A stretch of DNA of 64,000 bases. Origin: Paeniglutamicibacter antarcticus (lineage in GTDB: Bacteria > Actinomycetota > Actinomycetes > Actinomycetales > Micrococcaceae). Under the pieces are notes generated by a model. The model did no database searches, was not told the origin of the DNA, and saw only the letters and a list, made by a program, of their open reading frames with translations. The DNA lies in NCBI RefSeq assembly GCF_900010755.1, contig NZ_CZJT01000103.1, positions 124,001 to 188,000 on the forward strand. Direction: 5' to 3'. The translations under genes were made by a program, and so were the position numbers. Position 1 is the first letter of the stretch, and every line of letters begins with the position of its first letter. Of the stretch, positions 1 to 9,610 are shown one piece after another.

Positions 1-582
1 GCGGATCATTTCCAGGTCGAATCCGTCCTTGGTGCCGTCGGCATCGATCGAGTTCAGCAGGATTTCACCCACACCACGCTCGGCCGCTTCCTTGGCCCAC
101 GCCACGGCGCAACGGCCGGTACCCGTGCGTCCACCGTGAGTGGTGACCTCAAAGCCGGATTCGACATCCGGGTTATCCGTGCGGCGGGCATCGAGCGAGA
201 GCACCAATACCTGAGATCCGAAGCGCTGGGTAATCTCGTTGATGACCTCGGGGCGGTCCACCGCCGCGGTGTTGATCGAGGCCTTGTCTGCCCCGGCCCG
301 CAGCAGGCGGTCCACGTCCTCGACGGCGCGCACGCCGCCGCCGACGGTCAGCGGGATGAAGATTTCCTCGGCGGTCTTGGCGACCACGTCGTAGGTGGTT
401 TCGCGGTTGCCCGAGGATGCAGTCACGTCCAGGAACGTGATTTCATCGGCTCCGGCTGCGTTGTAGCGCTTGGCCAGTTCCACGGGGTCCCCGGCGTCGC
501 GCAGCCCCTCAAAGTTCACTCCCTTGACGACTCTGCCGTTATCCACGTCGAGGCAAGGGATCACACGGATCGCAACGCTCAT
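1..582 (-). CDS. hisF: Imidazole glycerol phosphate synthase subunit HisF (3' end outside window)
   Basis: HisF is the cyclase half of the HisH-HisF enzyme. It closes the imidazole ring and releases AICAR in histidine biosynthesis in the cytoplasm. Translating from the CAT at 580-582 gives an N-terminus with [16 protein letters not shown], which contains the first catalytic Asp of the (beta/alpha)8 barrel (D12 here). Further on are the phosphate-binding VGGGVR stretch and LSLDARR, which carries the second catalytic Asp. About 194 codons are present; the family is about 255 residues, so the C-terminal quarter lies to the left of the window. It is downstream of hisG and hisE on the same strand. 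The identification is firm; only the end is missing. Confidence 0.95.
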   Translation of the reverse strand, partial: MSVAIRVIPCLDVDNGRVVKGVNFEGLRDAGDPVELAKRYNAAGADEITFLDVTASSGNRETTYDVVAKTAEEIFIPLTVGGGVRAVEDVDRLLRAGADKASINTAAVDRPEVINEITQRFGSQVLVLSLDARRTDNPDVESGFEVTTHGGRTGTGRCAVAWAKEAAERGVGEILLNSIDADGTKDGFDLEMIR

Positions 583-646
583 GAAGGGTCAACTCCTAGA
601 AAAGTTAAGAAAATGGTGTTCTTTGAGGGGTGCAACAAAACCGGAA

Positions 647-1495
647 CTAGATACGGCAGGCGTGGATCTGGCTGACAAGGATCGCACGGGCGCCCAGGTC
701 GTAGAGCTCATCCATGATGTTGTTCGTCTGGTTCTTCTTGACCATGGCGCGCACTGCAACCCAGTCCGAATCCTGCAACGGGGAAACCGTCGGCGATTCA
801 AGGCCCGGGGTCAGGCGGCAGGCCTCGTCAGCCTGGTCGCGGCGCACGTCATAGTCGAGCATGACGTAGCGGCGGGCCACCAGCACACCCAGCAGGCGGC
901 GCTTGAGCACGTCGAGCCCCGCCGGGGTTTGGCCGGTGCGGCCAATCAGCACGGCTTCGGACTGCAGGATCGGATCCCCGAAGACCGCCATGCCGGCAGC
1001 CTTGAGCGTGTTCCCGGTTTCAACAACGTCGGCGATGGCATCGGCGACACCCAGGCGTACCGAGGATTCCACGGCGCCGTCTAGGCGGACCACCGAGGCA
1101 TCGATGCCGTTTTCGGCAAGGTAGCTGCGCAGCAGGGTGTCGTAGCTGGTGGCAATGCGTTTGCCGGAGAGTTCCTGCTGGGTGGTGAAGGTTCCTGCTG
1201 GTCCGGCGAAGCGGAAGGTAGAGGCCCCGATGCCCAGCGGCAGGACCTCGTCTACATGATCGTTGACATCTGCATCGAGGTACAGGTCGCGGCCGGTAAT
1301 GCCGACATCAAGGATTCCGCCGCCGACGTACACGGCGATGTCTCGGGGGCGCAGGTAGAAGAATTCGACGTCATTTTCCGGGTCGACCATGACCAATTCA
1401 CGGTTGTCACGGCGCTGGACGTAGCCAGCCTCCAGCAACATGGTCGAAGCGATTTCTGAAAGGGCTCCCTTATTGGGAAGGGCTACTCGCAACAT
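647..1495 (-). CDS. hisG: ATP phosphoribosyltransferase, long form
   Basis: HisG catalyses the first, committed step of histidine synthesis, joining ATP and PRPP to make phosphoribosyl-ATP. The 282-residue length fits the long form, which carries a C-terminal ACT-like domain for feedback inhibition by histidine and needs no HisZ. The start MLRVALPNKGAL is typical, and the PRPP-binding loop DVVETGNTL lies at about residues 157-165. The final ~70 residues match the regulatory domain position. It sits between hisE upstream and hisF downstream on the same strand, about 64 bases from hisF, so the three genes are probably co-transcribed. The ATG at 1493-1495 gives the expected family N-terminus. 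Confidence 0.96.
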   Translation of the reverse strand: MLRVALPNKGALSEIASTMLLEAGYVQRRDNRELVMVDPENDVEFFYLRPRDIAVYVGGGILDVGITGRDLYLDADVNDHVDEVLPLGIGASTFRFAGPAGTFTTQQELSGKRIATSYDTLLRSYLAENGIDASVVRLDGAVESSVRLGVADAIADVVETGNTLKAAGMAVFGDPILQSEAVLIGRTGQTPAGLDVLKRRLLGVLVARRYVMLDYDVRRDQADEACRLTPGLESPTVSPLQDSDWVAVRAMVKKNQTNNIMDELYDLGARAILVSQIHACRI

Positions 1496-1609
1496 TTTGC
1501 GGTTCTCATTTCTGACTTTGGGATTATTACGGCATCAGGACAACAAATTTTTGCTTGTTGGCCACCGCGGCTCGGGGCGTCTTGCACAATTCAGCCCCGA
1601 AAGCGGCGG

Positions 1610-1873
1610 CTAGAGATGCTTGTAAACGTCCTGCAAGGTCAGGCCCTTGGCCAGCATCATCACCTGAAGGTGGTAGAGCAGCTGGGAGATTTCTTCGGCG
1701 GCGGCCTCGTCACTTTCGTATTCGGCTGCCATCCACACTTCGGCGGCTTCCTCAACGACCTTTTTTCCGATGCCATGGACGCCCGAGTCCAGTTCGGCGA
1801 TGGTACGCGAACCTTCGGGGCGGGCCTTGGCTTTCTCGGAAAGCTCGGCGAAGAGGGTGTCAAAAGTTTTCAC
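1610..1873 (-). CDS. hisE: Phosphoribosyl-ATP pyrophosphatase
   Basis: HisE hydrolyses phosphoribosyl-ATP to phosphoribosyl-AMP, the second step of histidine synthesis. The protein has 87 residues, normal for a stand-alone actinobacterial HisE not fused to HisI. The MazG-like acidic helix is visible as [13 protein letters not shown] around residues 38-50, followed by a second acidic helix, [11 protein letters not shown]; these supply the Mg-binding Glu/Asp residues. It is the first gene of the minus-strand his cluster seen here, with a 114-base gap before hisG. The region upstream up to the HIT gene at 2031 is short and must hold the divergent promoters of both. Confidence 0.95.
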   Translation of the reverse strand: MKTFDTLFAELSEKAKARPEGSRTIAELDSGVHGIGKKVVEEAAEVWMAAEYESDEAAAEEISQLLYHLQVMMLAKGLTLQDVYKHL

Positions 1874-2030
1874 ATAAACAGACTAGCCCGGTGCGTCCGA
1901 CCCCATGACAACCACCCCCGCATTGTGACGAATGACTCGCGTTCAGGTGTGAACATGACGCGAGGATGACTTGCGCGACACAAAAGGGTTGCAAACCCCT
2001 GGTGGATGCCGCTCGCCGTAGGGTTGTGAC

Positions 2031-2471
2031 ATGGATCAAGAATGCATATTTTGTGCCATTGTTGCAGATCGGGATCGCACGGAGATCATCGCCGAAAACG
2101 GTGCATCGCTGGCGTTCTTGGACGCGTACCCGATCAATCCCGGGCACGTGCTGGTGATCCCCAAGATCCACGCACGTGACATCTTTGAGATGGACAGTGC
2201 GGGAGCCGAATCGCTATTCCTCCTCGGGCACCGAGTAGCAGCAACGTTGAAAGAATCGGGGATCCCTGCGGAGGGAATCAACTTTGTCATGTCCAACGGG
2301 GCGGTTGCCGAGCAATCGGTTTTCCATGCGCACCTGCACGTGATTCCACGTGTCACCGGTGACGGATTTGGATTCAGGGAAGGAGCGCCTGCGCCCAACA
2401 CGGCGATCGACCTGTCGATGGTAGCCGGTCTCCTGCGCACCGCCGGTGACAGGATCAACCCGCGGGGCTAG
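2031..2471 (+). CDS. HIT family nucleotide-binding protein
   Basis: This is a histidine-triad protein, a small cytoplasmic nucleotide hydrolase or transferase of the Hint type acting on nucleoside phosphoramidates or AMP conjugates. The 146-residue sequence starts MDQECIFCAIVADRD, with the CxxC-type N-terminus common in bacterial HIT proteins. The histidine triad HAHLHVIPR has H99, H101 and H103, and the middle of the triad supplies the nucleophile. The natural substrate cannot be read from the sequence. It stands alone on the plus strand, divergent from hisE, and its end overlaps the convergent small membrane gene by four bases. Confidence 0.92.
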   Translation: MDQECIFCAIVADRDRTEIIAENGASLAFLDAYPINPGHVLVIPKIHARDIFEMDSAGAESLFLLGHRVAATLKESGIPAEGINFVMSNGAVAEQSVFHAHLHVIPRVTGDGFGFREGAPAPNTAIDLSMVAGLLRTAGDRINPRG

Positions 2472-2716
2472 CGGCCGCGGGCACTGCGCCTCCGATGCGT
2501 CAGGAGCGCAATGGCTCCAACCAGCAAACCGAGAACAAAGCCAACAAGTGTTGCCGGAATCCCCACCTCGATCATCGCGGCCCACGCTGTGGGAACGTAG
2601 ACGTTCAATCCGATGACGAGCCCGGCCAAAGCACCCACTATTCCGAGGCACAGGGCACCAAATAACCCGCAAATCATGGGCAGCGGCAGCGGCTTGAGAG
2701 CCGCAGGGATCCACAT
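2468..2716 (-). CDS. Small membrane protein of unknown function
   Basis: An 82-residue protein with two or three hydrophobic stretches (roughly residues 12-34 and 45-72) and a basic tail, THRRRSARGR, which places the C-terminus in the cytoplasm by the positive-inside rule. I do not recognise a family. The ATG at 2714-2716 starts MWIPAALKPLPLPM. It lies 133 bases downstream of ribH on the same strand and could be the last gene of that transcript, but nothing ties it to riboflavin. Its stop overlaps the end of the convergent HIT gene. The hydrophobic pattern supports a real protein; function unknown. Confidence 0.55.
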   Translation of the reverse strand: MWIPAALKPLPLPMICGLFGALCLGIVGALAGLVIGLNVYVPTAWAAMIEVGIPATLVGFVLGLLVGAIALLTHRRRSARGR

Positions 2717-2849
2717 GGCACCATGATGGCACCACCCACCGACAGCTTCAAGGAGCTGGCAACACTACGCCATCCGCACCACCTCCCCGAGGCTTTCGCC
2801 ATGCGGTAGGTCGTGCGGGCGGCGCAGTCGGTCCGACTTGCGTGCGCTA

Positions 2850-3332
2850 TCAGCGCCCCACAAGCACCGTTGCGGTCTGCAGGCCGGCACTCATTGCTTC
2901 GTAGCCCTTGTCTTCGATGGAACCTTCAAGCCCTGCACGGGCAAGTGCCTGCTCCTCGTTGTCACAAGTGAGCACGCCGAAGCCCACCGGGACACCGGTA
3001 CGCACCGTAACATCGGTGAGCCCCAGGGTCGCGCCCTGGCAGACGTAGTCGAAGTGCGGGGTGCCGCCACGGATGACAACACCCAGGGCAATGACCGTGT
3101 CAAAGGAAGGGGCCAGACGGGCCGCGGCCACTGGAAGCTCGAAGGTTCCGGGAACCCGGATCAGCTCCGGCTCCTGGATACCTGCATCGCGGGCGGCACG
3201 CATGGCGCCGTCAATCAGCCCGTCCATGATTTGGGTGTGCCAGCTGGCAGCGACGATGACTGCACGGATGCCAGCCTTGCCCGCAGCAACTAATTCATCT
3301 GCCCCAATGGATGGTGCGCCGTGACCGCTCAT
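2850..3332 (-). CDS. ribH: 6,7-dimethyl-8-ribityllumazine synthase
   Basis: RibH condenses 5-amino-6-ribitylaminouracil with 3,4-dihydroxy-2-butanone 4-phosphate to make lumazine, the penultimate step of riboflavin synthesis. It normally assembles as pentamers or 60-mer capsids. The 160-residue length is standard. Family signatures include [13 protein letters not shown] near residues 60-72, which forms part of the substrate pocket, and the [17 protein letters not shown] segment just after it. Its ATG overlaps the stop of ribBA by four bases (ATGA), indicating translational coupling. It is the last clear gene of the FMN-riboswitch operon. Confidence 0.97.
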   Translation of the reverse strand: MSGHGAPSIGADELVAAGKAGIRAVIVAASWHTQIMDGLIDGAMRAARDAGIQEPELIRVPGTFELPVAAARLAPSFDTVIALGVVIRGGTPHFDYVCQGATLGLTDVTVRTGVPVGFGVLTCDNEEQALARAGLEGSIEDKGYEAMSAGLQTATVLVGR

Positions 3333-4612
3333 GATTCATCTCCTGGTGTTGTGGTTTCGGTGGTGGGAAGCTGCAGCGAGTGGTGCAGCAAATCCTGTTT
3401 GGTGCGAAGGTACTGAACATTTTCCGGCCGTGCGGCAACCCGGGTGGGCACCCGCTCGCTCACGGCGATTCCCGCTTCGGTGAGCCATCGTTCCTTGAGC
3501 GGGTTGTTGGTGATGAGCTTGAGGGTGTGGATCCCTAGGGAATCAAGAATCGCTGCGGCTGCATCATAATTACGGGCGTCAACGGGCAAACCAAGCTGCT
3601 CATTTGCCGAAACGGTGTTTGCCCCGCCATCCTGCAACGCATAAGCACGGATCTTGTTGGCAAGCCCAATGCCGCGGCCTTCATGTCCGCGAAGGTAAAT
3701 CAGTACACCACCATGCTCATTGACCGCCTGCAAACCCGACGAGAGTTGCTCGCCGCAGTCACAGCGGTAGGACCCGAAAACGTCCCCGGTCAGGCATTCG
3801 GAATGGACGCGAACCAGCGGCTCGGCAGGCATCGTTCCGTCTGGTCCGGTGGCGCTCAGTGACAGGTGTTCGATTCCGGTAGCGCGTTCAACCCAGGCCC
3901 GCACCATGAATTCGCCGTGCGGCGTTGGGATCTTGACCTCGGGACCTGATTGCACGGCGGCAGCCGTGGTGCAGATGACCGGCTCATGATCGGTTCCGGC
4001 ACGCCACGCGGCAAGGTCTTCGATGCTGATCAGCGGGATCTTCCACAGGTCCGCAAATTCACGCAGGGCCGGCAGGCGCATCATGGAGCCATCGTCATGG
4101 ACGAGTTCGGCAATGACCCCCACGGGTTCAAGACCGGCGGCCACGCACAGATCAACGCTTGCTTCGGTGTGTCCGCGGCGCACCAGGACCCCGCCGTCGA
4201 CTGCACGCAGCGGGAAAATATGTCCAGGGCGTGTGATCAGCTCCGGCCCCGAAGCCGGATCTGCGAGGATTCGGGAGGTCAGTGCGCGGTCTGCTGCGCT
4301 AATGCCGGTGCTGACCCCATGCGCTGCATCGCAGGAAACCGTGTAGGCGGTGCCCTTGGCATCCTGGTTGTTTTCCACCATTGGTGGCAAACCCAGCTTG
4401 TCTGCGCGTTCCCCGGTCATCGGGGTGCAGAGCACACCGGAGGAATGCCTGATGGTCCAGCCCATGAGTTCGGGAGTGGCAAATTCGGCGGCAAAGATGA
4501 TGTCGCCCTCGTTTTCACGGTCGGCGTCATCGACGACGATCACTGCTTTACCGGCAGCCATGGCTGCGACGGCCGAGGCAATCGAGTCCAGGTGGATGGT
4601 TTCGTGCTCCAT
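3329..4612 (-). CDS. ribBA: Bifunctional 3,4-dihydroxy-2-butanone 4-phosphate synthase / GTP cyclohydrolase II
   Basis: A 427-residue fusion supplying both branches of the riboflavin pathway. The N-terminal half (about 1-205) is the DHBP synthase, with the acidic metal-binding motif [12 protein letters not shown] at residues 28-39 and HTEASVDL further on. The C-terminal half is GTP cyclohydrolase II. Its zinc-binding cysteines are seen in [25 protein letters not shown] sequence around residue 270, and the GTP-handling loop is [10 protein letters not shown]. Start and stop are both coupled: TAATG with ribE upstream and ATGA with ribH downstream. Both active sites look intact. Confidence 0.97.
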   Translation of the reverse strand: MEHETIHLDSIASAVAAMAAGKAVIVVDDADRENEGDIIFAAEFATPELMGWTIRHSSGVLCTPMTGERADKLGLPPMVENNQDAKGTAYTVSCDAAHGVSTGISAADRALTSRILADPASGPELITRPGHIFPLRAVDGGVLVRRGHTEASVDLCVAAGLEPVGVIAELVHDDGSMMRLPALREFADLWKIPLISIEDLAAWRAGTDHEPVICTTAAAVQSGPEVKIPTPHGEFMVRAWVERATGIEHLSLSATGPDGTMPAEPLVRVHSECLTGDVFGSYRCDCGEQLSSGLQAVNEHGGVLIYLRGHEGRGIGLANKIRAYALQDGGANTVSANEQLGLPVDARNYDAAAAILDSLGIHTLKLITNNPLKERWLTEAGIAVSERVPTRVAARPENVQYLRTKQDLLHHSLQLPTTETTTPGDES

Positions 4613-5241
4613 TACTGCACCTCCTTGGAGGTATTGAATGCGACAAGTCGTTCGGCGTATTTGGCCATCACATCGACCTCGAGGTTGACATGGCTACCCA
4701 CGGTCCGCTGGCCGAGTGTAGTTTCGCGTAGGGTCGTGGGGATGATTCCAACCTCAAACCACTGGTCTTTCTCGGTGGCATCGGATACTTCCGTGACCGT
4801 CAGGGAAATCCCGTCAATGGCAATGGATCCCTTCTTGGCCACGTACTTGGCAAGATCATAGGGAATGGAGAACCTGAAACGGTCCCACGCTCCCAGCGAT
4901 TCATGTTCGATCAGCGTGCCGACGCCATCCACGTGCCCTTGCACCACATGCCCGTCAAGGCGGCCTCCGGCCTGCACGCAGCGTTCCAGGTTGATCGGTT
5001 CTCCGGCTTTGAGTTCGCCGATGGTGGTGTAGCGCAGGGTTTCGCCCATGACGTCCAATGAGAGTGAGTCTCCGTGGATGCTGGTCGCTGTCAGGCATAC
5101 GCCGTTGATGGCAATCGAACCGCCTAGGCCAAGGCTTTCCGTGTGCTTAGGGGCGTTGATTTGCAGTACAACGGAGTCGGTTTCCGGCGATGGATCCACC
5201 GATTCAATGCGGCCCATGCCGCTAATGATTCCTGTAAACAT
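4612..5241 (-). CDS. ribE: Riboflavin synthase alpha chain
   Basis: Riboflavin synthase dismutates two molecules of lumazine into riboflavin and the pyrimidine precursor. The 209-residue sequence starts MFTGIISGMGRIES, the classic N-terminus. It contains the two internally repeated lumazine-binding barrels (about 1-95 and 96-195); the pair GSIAINGVCLTAT and GSIAIDGISLTVT marks the duplicated substrate-binding segments. It lies nine bases after ribD and shares TAATG with ribBA, so it sits inside one polycistronic unit. Some annotators call this gene ribC. No anomaly is seen. Confidence 0.96.
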   Translation of the reverse strand: MFTGIISGMGRIESVDPSPETDSVVLQINAPKHTESLGLGGSIAINGVCLTATSIHGDSLSLDVMGETLRYTTIGELKAGEPINLERCVQAGGRLDGHVVQGHVDGVGTLIEHESLGAWDRFRFSIPYDLAKYVAKKGSIAIDGISLTVTEVSDATEKDQWFEVGIIPTTLRETTLGQRTVGSHVNLEVDVMAKYAERLVAFNTSKEVQ

Positions 5242-5250
5242 GTCTAATCC

Positions 5251-6315
5251 TTAGGGTGCTTCGCTGCCTGTGGCCAGCATGGCGGGGATCGGTTCAAGAT
5301 GGGTCAGTGTGTCAGCGCCAAGGATCCGGACGGATTCACCCTCAATTGGATCGAGGCGAAATGCCCGGGCTTCGGCGAGCGTGCCGACACCCAGGTCGCC
5401 AATGCTCTGGCGGCCGGAGCCCAGGAATATCGGGGCCTGGTAGAGATGGATTTCGTCAACCAGATCCTCGGCCAGGAAAGCGGTGATGATCGAGGAACCC
5501 CCTTCGATGAGCACATGGGAACTTCCGGCAGCATGTATTTGTGCCAAGACAGCATGTGGGTCGTGGCTGCGGATTTGTTCCCAGTTTTCGTCGTCTTTCA
5601 ACGCGGCGTCGGCCGGGATCTCCCGCAGGCCCATCACGACGCGACGTGGTTGGCGTGCAAGGGGTTCACCCTCTTCATCGCGGGCATTCAGCCTGGGGTT
5701 ATCGGCAAGAACCGTCCCGGTTCCAACCACGATTGCATCGACCCGCGAGCGGACCTCGTGCGCATGCAGCAAGGAACCGGGCGAGGTGATCCACTGGCTG
5801 GTGCCGTCCGCTGCGGCAATCCGGCCGTCAAGGGTCTGGGCCAGGTGCAAAGTGGTGAACGGGCGATGCTGGGACCGGGCGAGGAACCACCGGTGGTTCA
5901 GTTCCAACGCCTCGGTTTCCAACAGTCCATGTTCCACGGTGATTCCCGCGGCGAGCAGCAGCGCTGCTCCCCCGGAAGCTTCTTCCCCTTCGTCCCGGAC
6001 CGCATAAACCACGTTGCCGATTCCGGCGTCGATGATTGCTTGCGAGCAGGGGCCCGTGCGCCCTGTGTGGTTGCACGGCTCCAGGGTGACGACCATGGTT
6101 GCTTCGCGCGCGTCGTGGGCGCTTAGTGGTCCAAGACGGTTCAGCGCATCGGCCTCGGCGTGCGGGGTTCCGGCACCACGGTGGAAGCCGGTGGCGAGGA
6201 TGTTCCCGTCAGCATCGAGGATGACTGCTCCCACCAACGGGTTGGCCCCGCGCACTCCGCGCTTGGCCAATTCCATGGCTACCCGCATTCCTGCAAGTTG
6301 GCGTGCAGCGCGCAT
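5251..6315 (-). CDS. ribD: Bifunctional diaminohydroxyphosphoribosylaminopyrimidine deaminase / reductase
   Basis: RibD performs the second and third steps of riboflavin synthesis from the GTP cyclohydrolase product. The N-terminal deaminase domain (about 1-145) has the zinc site: H52-A-E54, then C81 in LEPCNHTG and C90 in TGPC. The C-terminal reductase domain (about 150-345) uses NADPH and shows LDGRIA near its start and a glycine-rich EGGSSIITAFL stretch late. The 354-residue length is usual. Its ATG shares a base with the stop of ribM upstream (TGATG), so translation is coupled to the transporter gene. Confidence 0.95.
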   Translation of the reverse strand: MRAARQLAGMRVAMELAKRGVRGANPLVGAVILDADGNILATGFHRGAGTPHAEADALNRLGPLSAHDAREATMVVTLEPCNHTGRTGPCSQAIIDAGIGNVVYAVRDEGEEASGGAALLLAAGITVEHGLLETEALELNHRWFLARSQHRPFTTLHLAQTLDGRIAAADGTSQWITSPGSLLHAHEVRSRVDAIVVGTGTVLADNPRLNARDEEGEPLARQPRRVVMGLREIPADAALKDDENWEQIRSHDPHAVLAQIHAAGSSHVLIEGGSSIITAFLAEDLVDEIHLYQAPIFLGSGRQSIGDLGVGTLAEARAFRLDPIEGESVRILGADTLTHLEPIPAMLATGSEAP

Positions 6316-7016
6316 CAGCGCTGTGCCTTGATCGTGGGATCAGGCATCGAGGTTTCAATGCTTGGCTTGGACCCGTTCTGGGCTTTCCACCAGACAAAGA
6401 AGCCAAAGAGCGTGAAGCACCCGTAGAAGAGGTACATGAATGCGCTCGCGTAGTATCCGGCGCTGAACAGCAACGGCACCCCGACCACGTCAACCAGTAC
6501 CCAAATCAGCCAGAATTCAACCAGTCCCTTGGCCATGCCATAGGTGGCAAGCAGTGAACCGACAAAGGTCCAGGCGTCCGCCCACACCGGTTCGTAGGAA
6601 CCCAGCGCCCCGAAAATCGGCGTTAATGCCACGGTGCCTATCACCAAGACCAGCGCCATGGAGATGCGTTCGTTTTTGCTGGCCCAGCGCGGGGTGACGG
6701 CACTGCCGCCGGCATCGCGGCTGGACTTCCAGCGGTACCAACCGTAAATGGATACGGCGATGAACATGATTTGGCGTCCGGCCTGGCCCAAGAGCGTTGC
6801 CGTTGAGTCGTTGCCGATGATGCTGCCGAGGAATACCGTCAGCAGCAGGGCATTGCCGATGATGCCCACGGGCCAAGCCCATACCTTGCGGCGGATACCG
6901 CCCAAGGCCGAGGCCAAGCCGAAGATGTTGCCCACGACTTCGCGTACCAGCAGTGCGCTGCTACCTATCGTGATGTAAGAGTTGAAAGCTTCAATGAGCC
7001 ACCGCAGAAAATCCAT
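6315..7016 (-). CDS. ribM: Riboflavin transporter of the PnuC-like family (RibM/PnuX)
   Basis: A 233-residue integral membrane protein of the PnuC superfamily with about seven hydrophobic segments. Classical PnuC proteins take up nicotinamide riboside. In actinobacteria a branch called PnuX or RibM takes up riboflavin, and these genes stand behind FMN riboswitches. Here it is the first gene after the aptamer and is translationally coupled to ribD, so the riboflavin assignment rests mainly on context. The ATG at 7014-7016 is preceded by a strong AGGAGG. Facilitated diffusion with flavin trapping by phosphorylation is the expected mechanism, by analogy. Confidence 0.87.
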   Translation of the reverse strand: MDFLRWLIEAFNSYITIGSSALLVREVVGNIFGLASALGGIRRKVWAWPVGIIGNALLLTVFLGSIIGNDSTATLLGQAGRQIMFIAVSIYGWYRWKSSRDAGGSAVTPRWASKNERISMALVLVIGTVALTPIFGALGSYEPVWADAWTFVGSLLATYGMAKGLVEFWLIWVLVDVVGVPLLFSAGYYASAFMYLFYGCFTLFGFFVWWKAQNGSKPSIETSMPDPTIKAQR

Positions 7017-7173
7017 CGTCCTCCTGTCAAGCCGCGGCGGCTCCGGGGGTTTCGATACGACGGTTCACTGCCATCTTGCACGGGTGCCCTGAACCTGAGG
7101 GCCGGGAGTCCTTAGACTTCCGCCGTCTTTTCTTGGCGCACCCTGTGAAGGGTTTTAGTGTTGCGTGTACGTG

Positions 7174-7316
7174 CTTCTCCCATCCAGACTTTAACTGTCG
7201 GTACCGGAATTTCACCAGTTCAGCCGTGCCTCCGAAATTCTGTGAGGAACTTCTTTGGCGCGGGTCGCGGACTATAACCGCCGGTTCGGACTTACACCGA
7301 CCCCGGAGCACGTTGT
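7174..7316 (-). promoter_or_regulatory. FMN riboswitch (RFN element)
   Basis: Read on the minus strand, the leader carries the RFN aptamer landmarks in order: GGGGTCGGTGTAAGTCCG near the 5' side, CCGGCGGTTATAGTCCGCGA, a variable stem, GAGGCACGGCTGAACTGGTG, AATTCCGGTACCGACAGT and finally GTCTGGATGGGAGAAG. It lies between rpe (stop at 7336) and ribM (start at 7016). About 157 bases separate the aptamer from the ribM start. In them I see short hairpins, including GCCCT/AGGGC, and a GC-rich AGCCG/CGGCT stem just before the AGGAGG, but no oligo-U terminator. Control of translation initiation, or Rho-dependent termination, is more likely than an intrinsic terminator. Confidence 0.95.
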
Positions 7317-7335
7317 GTAGTTGTAGATTCCAGTA

Positions 7336-8007
7336 TTACACGGAAACAGGTGTTTGGGCGGCGAGGTTTCGTAATGTGTCGATAGCCGCAGCCGGGTCCT
7401 CAGTGCCGTAAACGGAGGATCCCGCGACGAACACGTCGGCGCCGGCTTCGGCGGCACGCAAAATGGTTTCGCGCGTCACGCCGCCGTCAACCTGCAGGGC
7501 AATCGGCAATCCGGTCCCGTCGATGGCCTTGCGAGCACGCCGGATTTTCGGCAAGACGATGTCAAGGAAAGCCTGTCCCCCGAAGCCTGGTTCCACGGTC
7601 ATCAACAGCACCATGTCAAGTTCCGGAAGCATGTCCAGGTAAGGCTCGATGGGTGTTGCAGGGCGCAAGGCCATCGAGGCACGGGATCCTGCAGCACGCA
7701 GGTCCCGGGCCAGTTTGATGGGAGCTGCGGAAGCTTCGGCATGGAAGGTCACCGACGCGGCACCTGCCTGGGCATAACCCGGGCCCCACCGATCAACATC
7801 GCTGATCATCAGGTGCACATCAAGCGGCAGATCACTAACCTCATTGAGCCTCTTGACCACCGGCAAGCCGATGGTCAGGTTCGGCACGAAATGGTTATCC
7901 ATGACATCCACGTGCACAGCATCCGCTGTGTGAATCCGGTGCAACTCACGCTCAAGGTTCGTGAAGTCGGCCGAAAGGATGGATGGGTTGATCTGGCAAG
8001 TGCGCAT
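7336..8007 (-). CDS. rpe: Ribulose-phosphate 3-epimerase
   Basis: Rpe interconverts ribulose 5-phosphate and xylulose 5-phosphate in the pentose phosphate pathway. The 223-residue TIM-barrel protein has the N-terminal [10 protein letters not shown], the metal and catalytic segment [16 protein letters not shown] and the phosphate-binding [12 protein letters not shown]. The last segment lies near residue 140. Ribulose 5-phosphate is also the substrate of RibBA, which makes its position just upstream of the riboflavin operon sensible, although this arrangement may only reflect ancestral order. Its stop is only about 20 bases from the riboswitch, so the rib promoter either overlaps rpe or the genes are co-transcribed. 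Confidence 0.96.
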   Translation of the reverse strand: MRTCQINPSILSADFTNLERELHRIHTADAVHVDVMDNHFVPNLTIGLPVVKRLNEVSDLPLDVHLMISDVDRWGPGYAQAGAASVTFHAEASAAPIKLARDLRAAGSRASMALRPATPIEPYLDMLPELDMVLLMTVEPGFGGQAFLDIVLPKIRRARKAIDGTGLPIALQVDGGVTRETILRAAEAGADVFVAGSSVYGTEDPAAAIDTLRNLAAQTPVSV

Positions 8008-8056
8008 TGAAACTCCTGGTGAAAGGTGGGAACCCGGGAAAGGGGCGTGCCTCTGG

Positions 8057-9610
8057 CTAGGCGGTGCGGGTCAAAAGCGCCATGAACATGGCATCGGTGC
8101 GGTGGACGTGCGGCCACAGCTGGACGGTGCTTCCATCGCCGACCGGGCGGGCGGCCGACTCCATGCCCGGAAGCGCAGCGGCTTCCAAGGCTGCACCCGT
8201 ATCAAGCAACTTCACGTTCGCATGGCGCGAAAGCACATCGTCGATCACGGCAACGGTTTCGGCCGGGTGCGGCGAGCAGGTCACGTAGGCGACCACGCCA
8301 CCAACGCGAACGGCGCTCAGCGCGGCATCGAGCAATTCGCCTTGCAGGATCGTCAGTTCGGCAACGTCCTTCGGGCTCTTGCGCCAACGTGATTCGGGAC
8401 GGCGGCGCAAGGCACCAAGGCCCGAGCACGGGGCATCGACCATGATGCGGTCGTAAGCGTCAGCGTATTCGGCTTCCCCGTAGTCGCGACCATCGCGTAC
8501 CGAGATCATCCAGGTGTCCGGATCCACTGCCACGAGAGCCTTGGACACGAGTTCCGCACGGTGTTGGGCCGGCTCATTGGCGGTCAGCTTGGCACCATGT
8601 TCCAGGGCAAGGGCCGCCAAGAGCGCTGCCTTGCCGCCGGGACCGGCGCATAGATCCAACCAGTAGGTGTCTTCGCCGGCATCCGGCAAGGGAACCTGGG
8701 CCAGCGCGCGGGCTACCAATTGGGAGCCTGCATCCTGTACACGGGTGCTGCCTTCACGGACCGAAGCAAGCCTGGCGATATCCCCGCCCTGGTAATAAGC
8801 GGAATCGGCAACAAGCGTGCCGATTTCAGCGCCGTTATCCACTGCCTCGTCGAGCGAACCGATACCCGGCAGGGCAACAAGGTTGACGACCGGGGCAAGG
8901 TTGTCGGCGGTCAGCAGGTCATTGATTTCACTGGCATCGCGGCCGTGGGCAACCAGGGCCTGGCGCAATGCCCGGACAATCCATTCGGGGTGCGAGTGGA
9001 CAATTGCCGCGGCGGCACTCTCGTCGCTGATTCCTTCGACGAGTTCTGCACTCCAGGTTCCAATGTCCTTCAGGGAGACCTTGCGCAGCACTGCGTTGAT
9101 AAGCCCCGAGGCTCCGGCACCAACGACCATGCGGGCCAGCGAAACGGTTTCATCAAGGGCAGCGTGGTTCGGAACACGCATTGCCAGGAGCTGGTGGGCG
9201 CCCAGGCGCAGCGCGTCGAGCACCGCCGGGTCCAACTGATCCAGCGGGCGATCGACGCAGCGCGAAAGGATCGCGTCATACAGGCCCTGGCCGCGCAGTG
9301 CACCGTAAGTAAGTTCGGTGGCAAAGCCTGCATCACGTCGGTCGAGACGGTTTTCGCGGATACGGGTTGGCAGCACCAGGTTGGCGTAAGCATCATGTTC
9401 GGCAACGGCCCGCAAGACCTCAAAGGCAGTCAGTCGGGCCGGATCCGCCCGGCGGCCACGAGCCGAAGGCGCGGAGGCGCTGAACTGGCGCGGTCCGCTT
9501 CCGCCACGGTTGCGGGTACGCCCGGCATCGTCACGGCGAGGCTGGCCACCGCCGCTGTTATTGTCGTTACGTCGCGGACGATCGGAACGTCCCTGCCCGA
9601 ATTCGCTCAT
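8057..9610 (-). CDS. rsmB: 16S rRNA (cytosine-967-C5)-methyltransferase RsmB
   Basis: RsmB (Sun/Fmu) methylates C967 of 16S rRNA with S-adenosylmethionine. The 517-residue protein begins with a low-complexity Gly/Arg/Asn region of about 55 residues. A NusB-like RNA-binding domain follows (about 55-190), then a Rossmann methyltransferase domain with [14 protein letters not shown] for SAM binding. The two m5C signature cysteines are present in [14 protein letters not shown] and VTCSPHPAE. The basic, disordered N-terminal extension is an actinobacterial feature. It overlaps the stop of fmt by four bases, within the set def-fmt-rsmB devoted to translation. Confidence 0.95.
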   Translation of the reverse strand: MSEFGQGRSDRPRRNDNNSGGGQPRRDDAGRTRNRGGSGPRQFSASAPSARGRRADPARLTAFEVLRAVAEHDAYANLVLPTRIRENRLDRRDAGFATELTYGALRGQGLYDAILSRCVDRPLDQLDPAVLDALRLGAHQLLAMRVPNHAALDETVSLARMVVGAGASGLINAVLRKVSLKDIGTWSAELVEGISDESAAAAIVHSHPEWIVRALRQALVAHGRDASEINDLLTADNLAPVVNLVALPGIGSLDEAVDNGAEIGTLVADSAYYQGGDIARLASVREGSTRVQDAGSQLVARALAQVPLPDAGEDTYWLDLCAGPGGKAALLAALALEHGAKLTANEPAQHRAELVSKALVAVDPDTWMISVRDGRDYGEAEYADAYDRIMVDAPCSGLGALRRRPESRWRKSPKDVAELTILQGELLDAALSAVRVGGVVAYVTCSPHPAETVAVIDDVLSRHANVKLLDTGAALEAAALPGMESAARPVGDGSTVQLWPHVHRTDAMFMALLTRTA

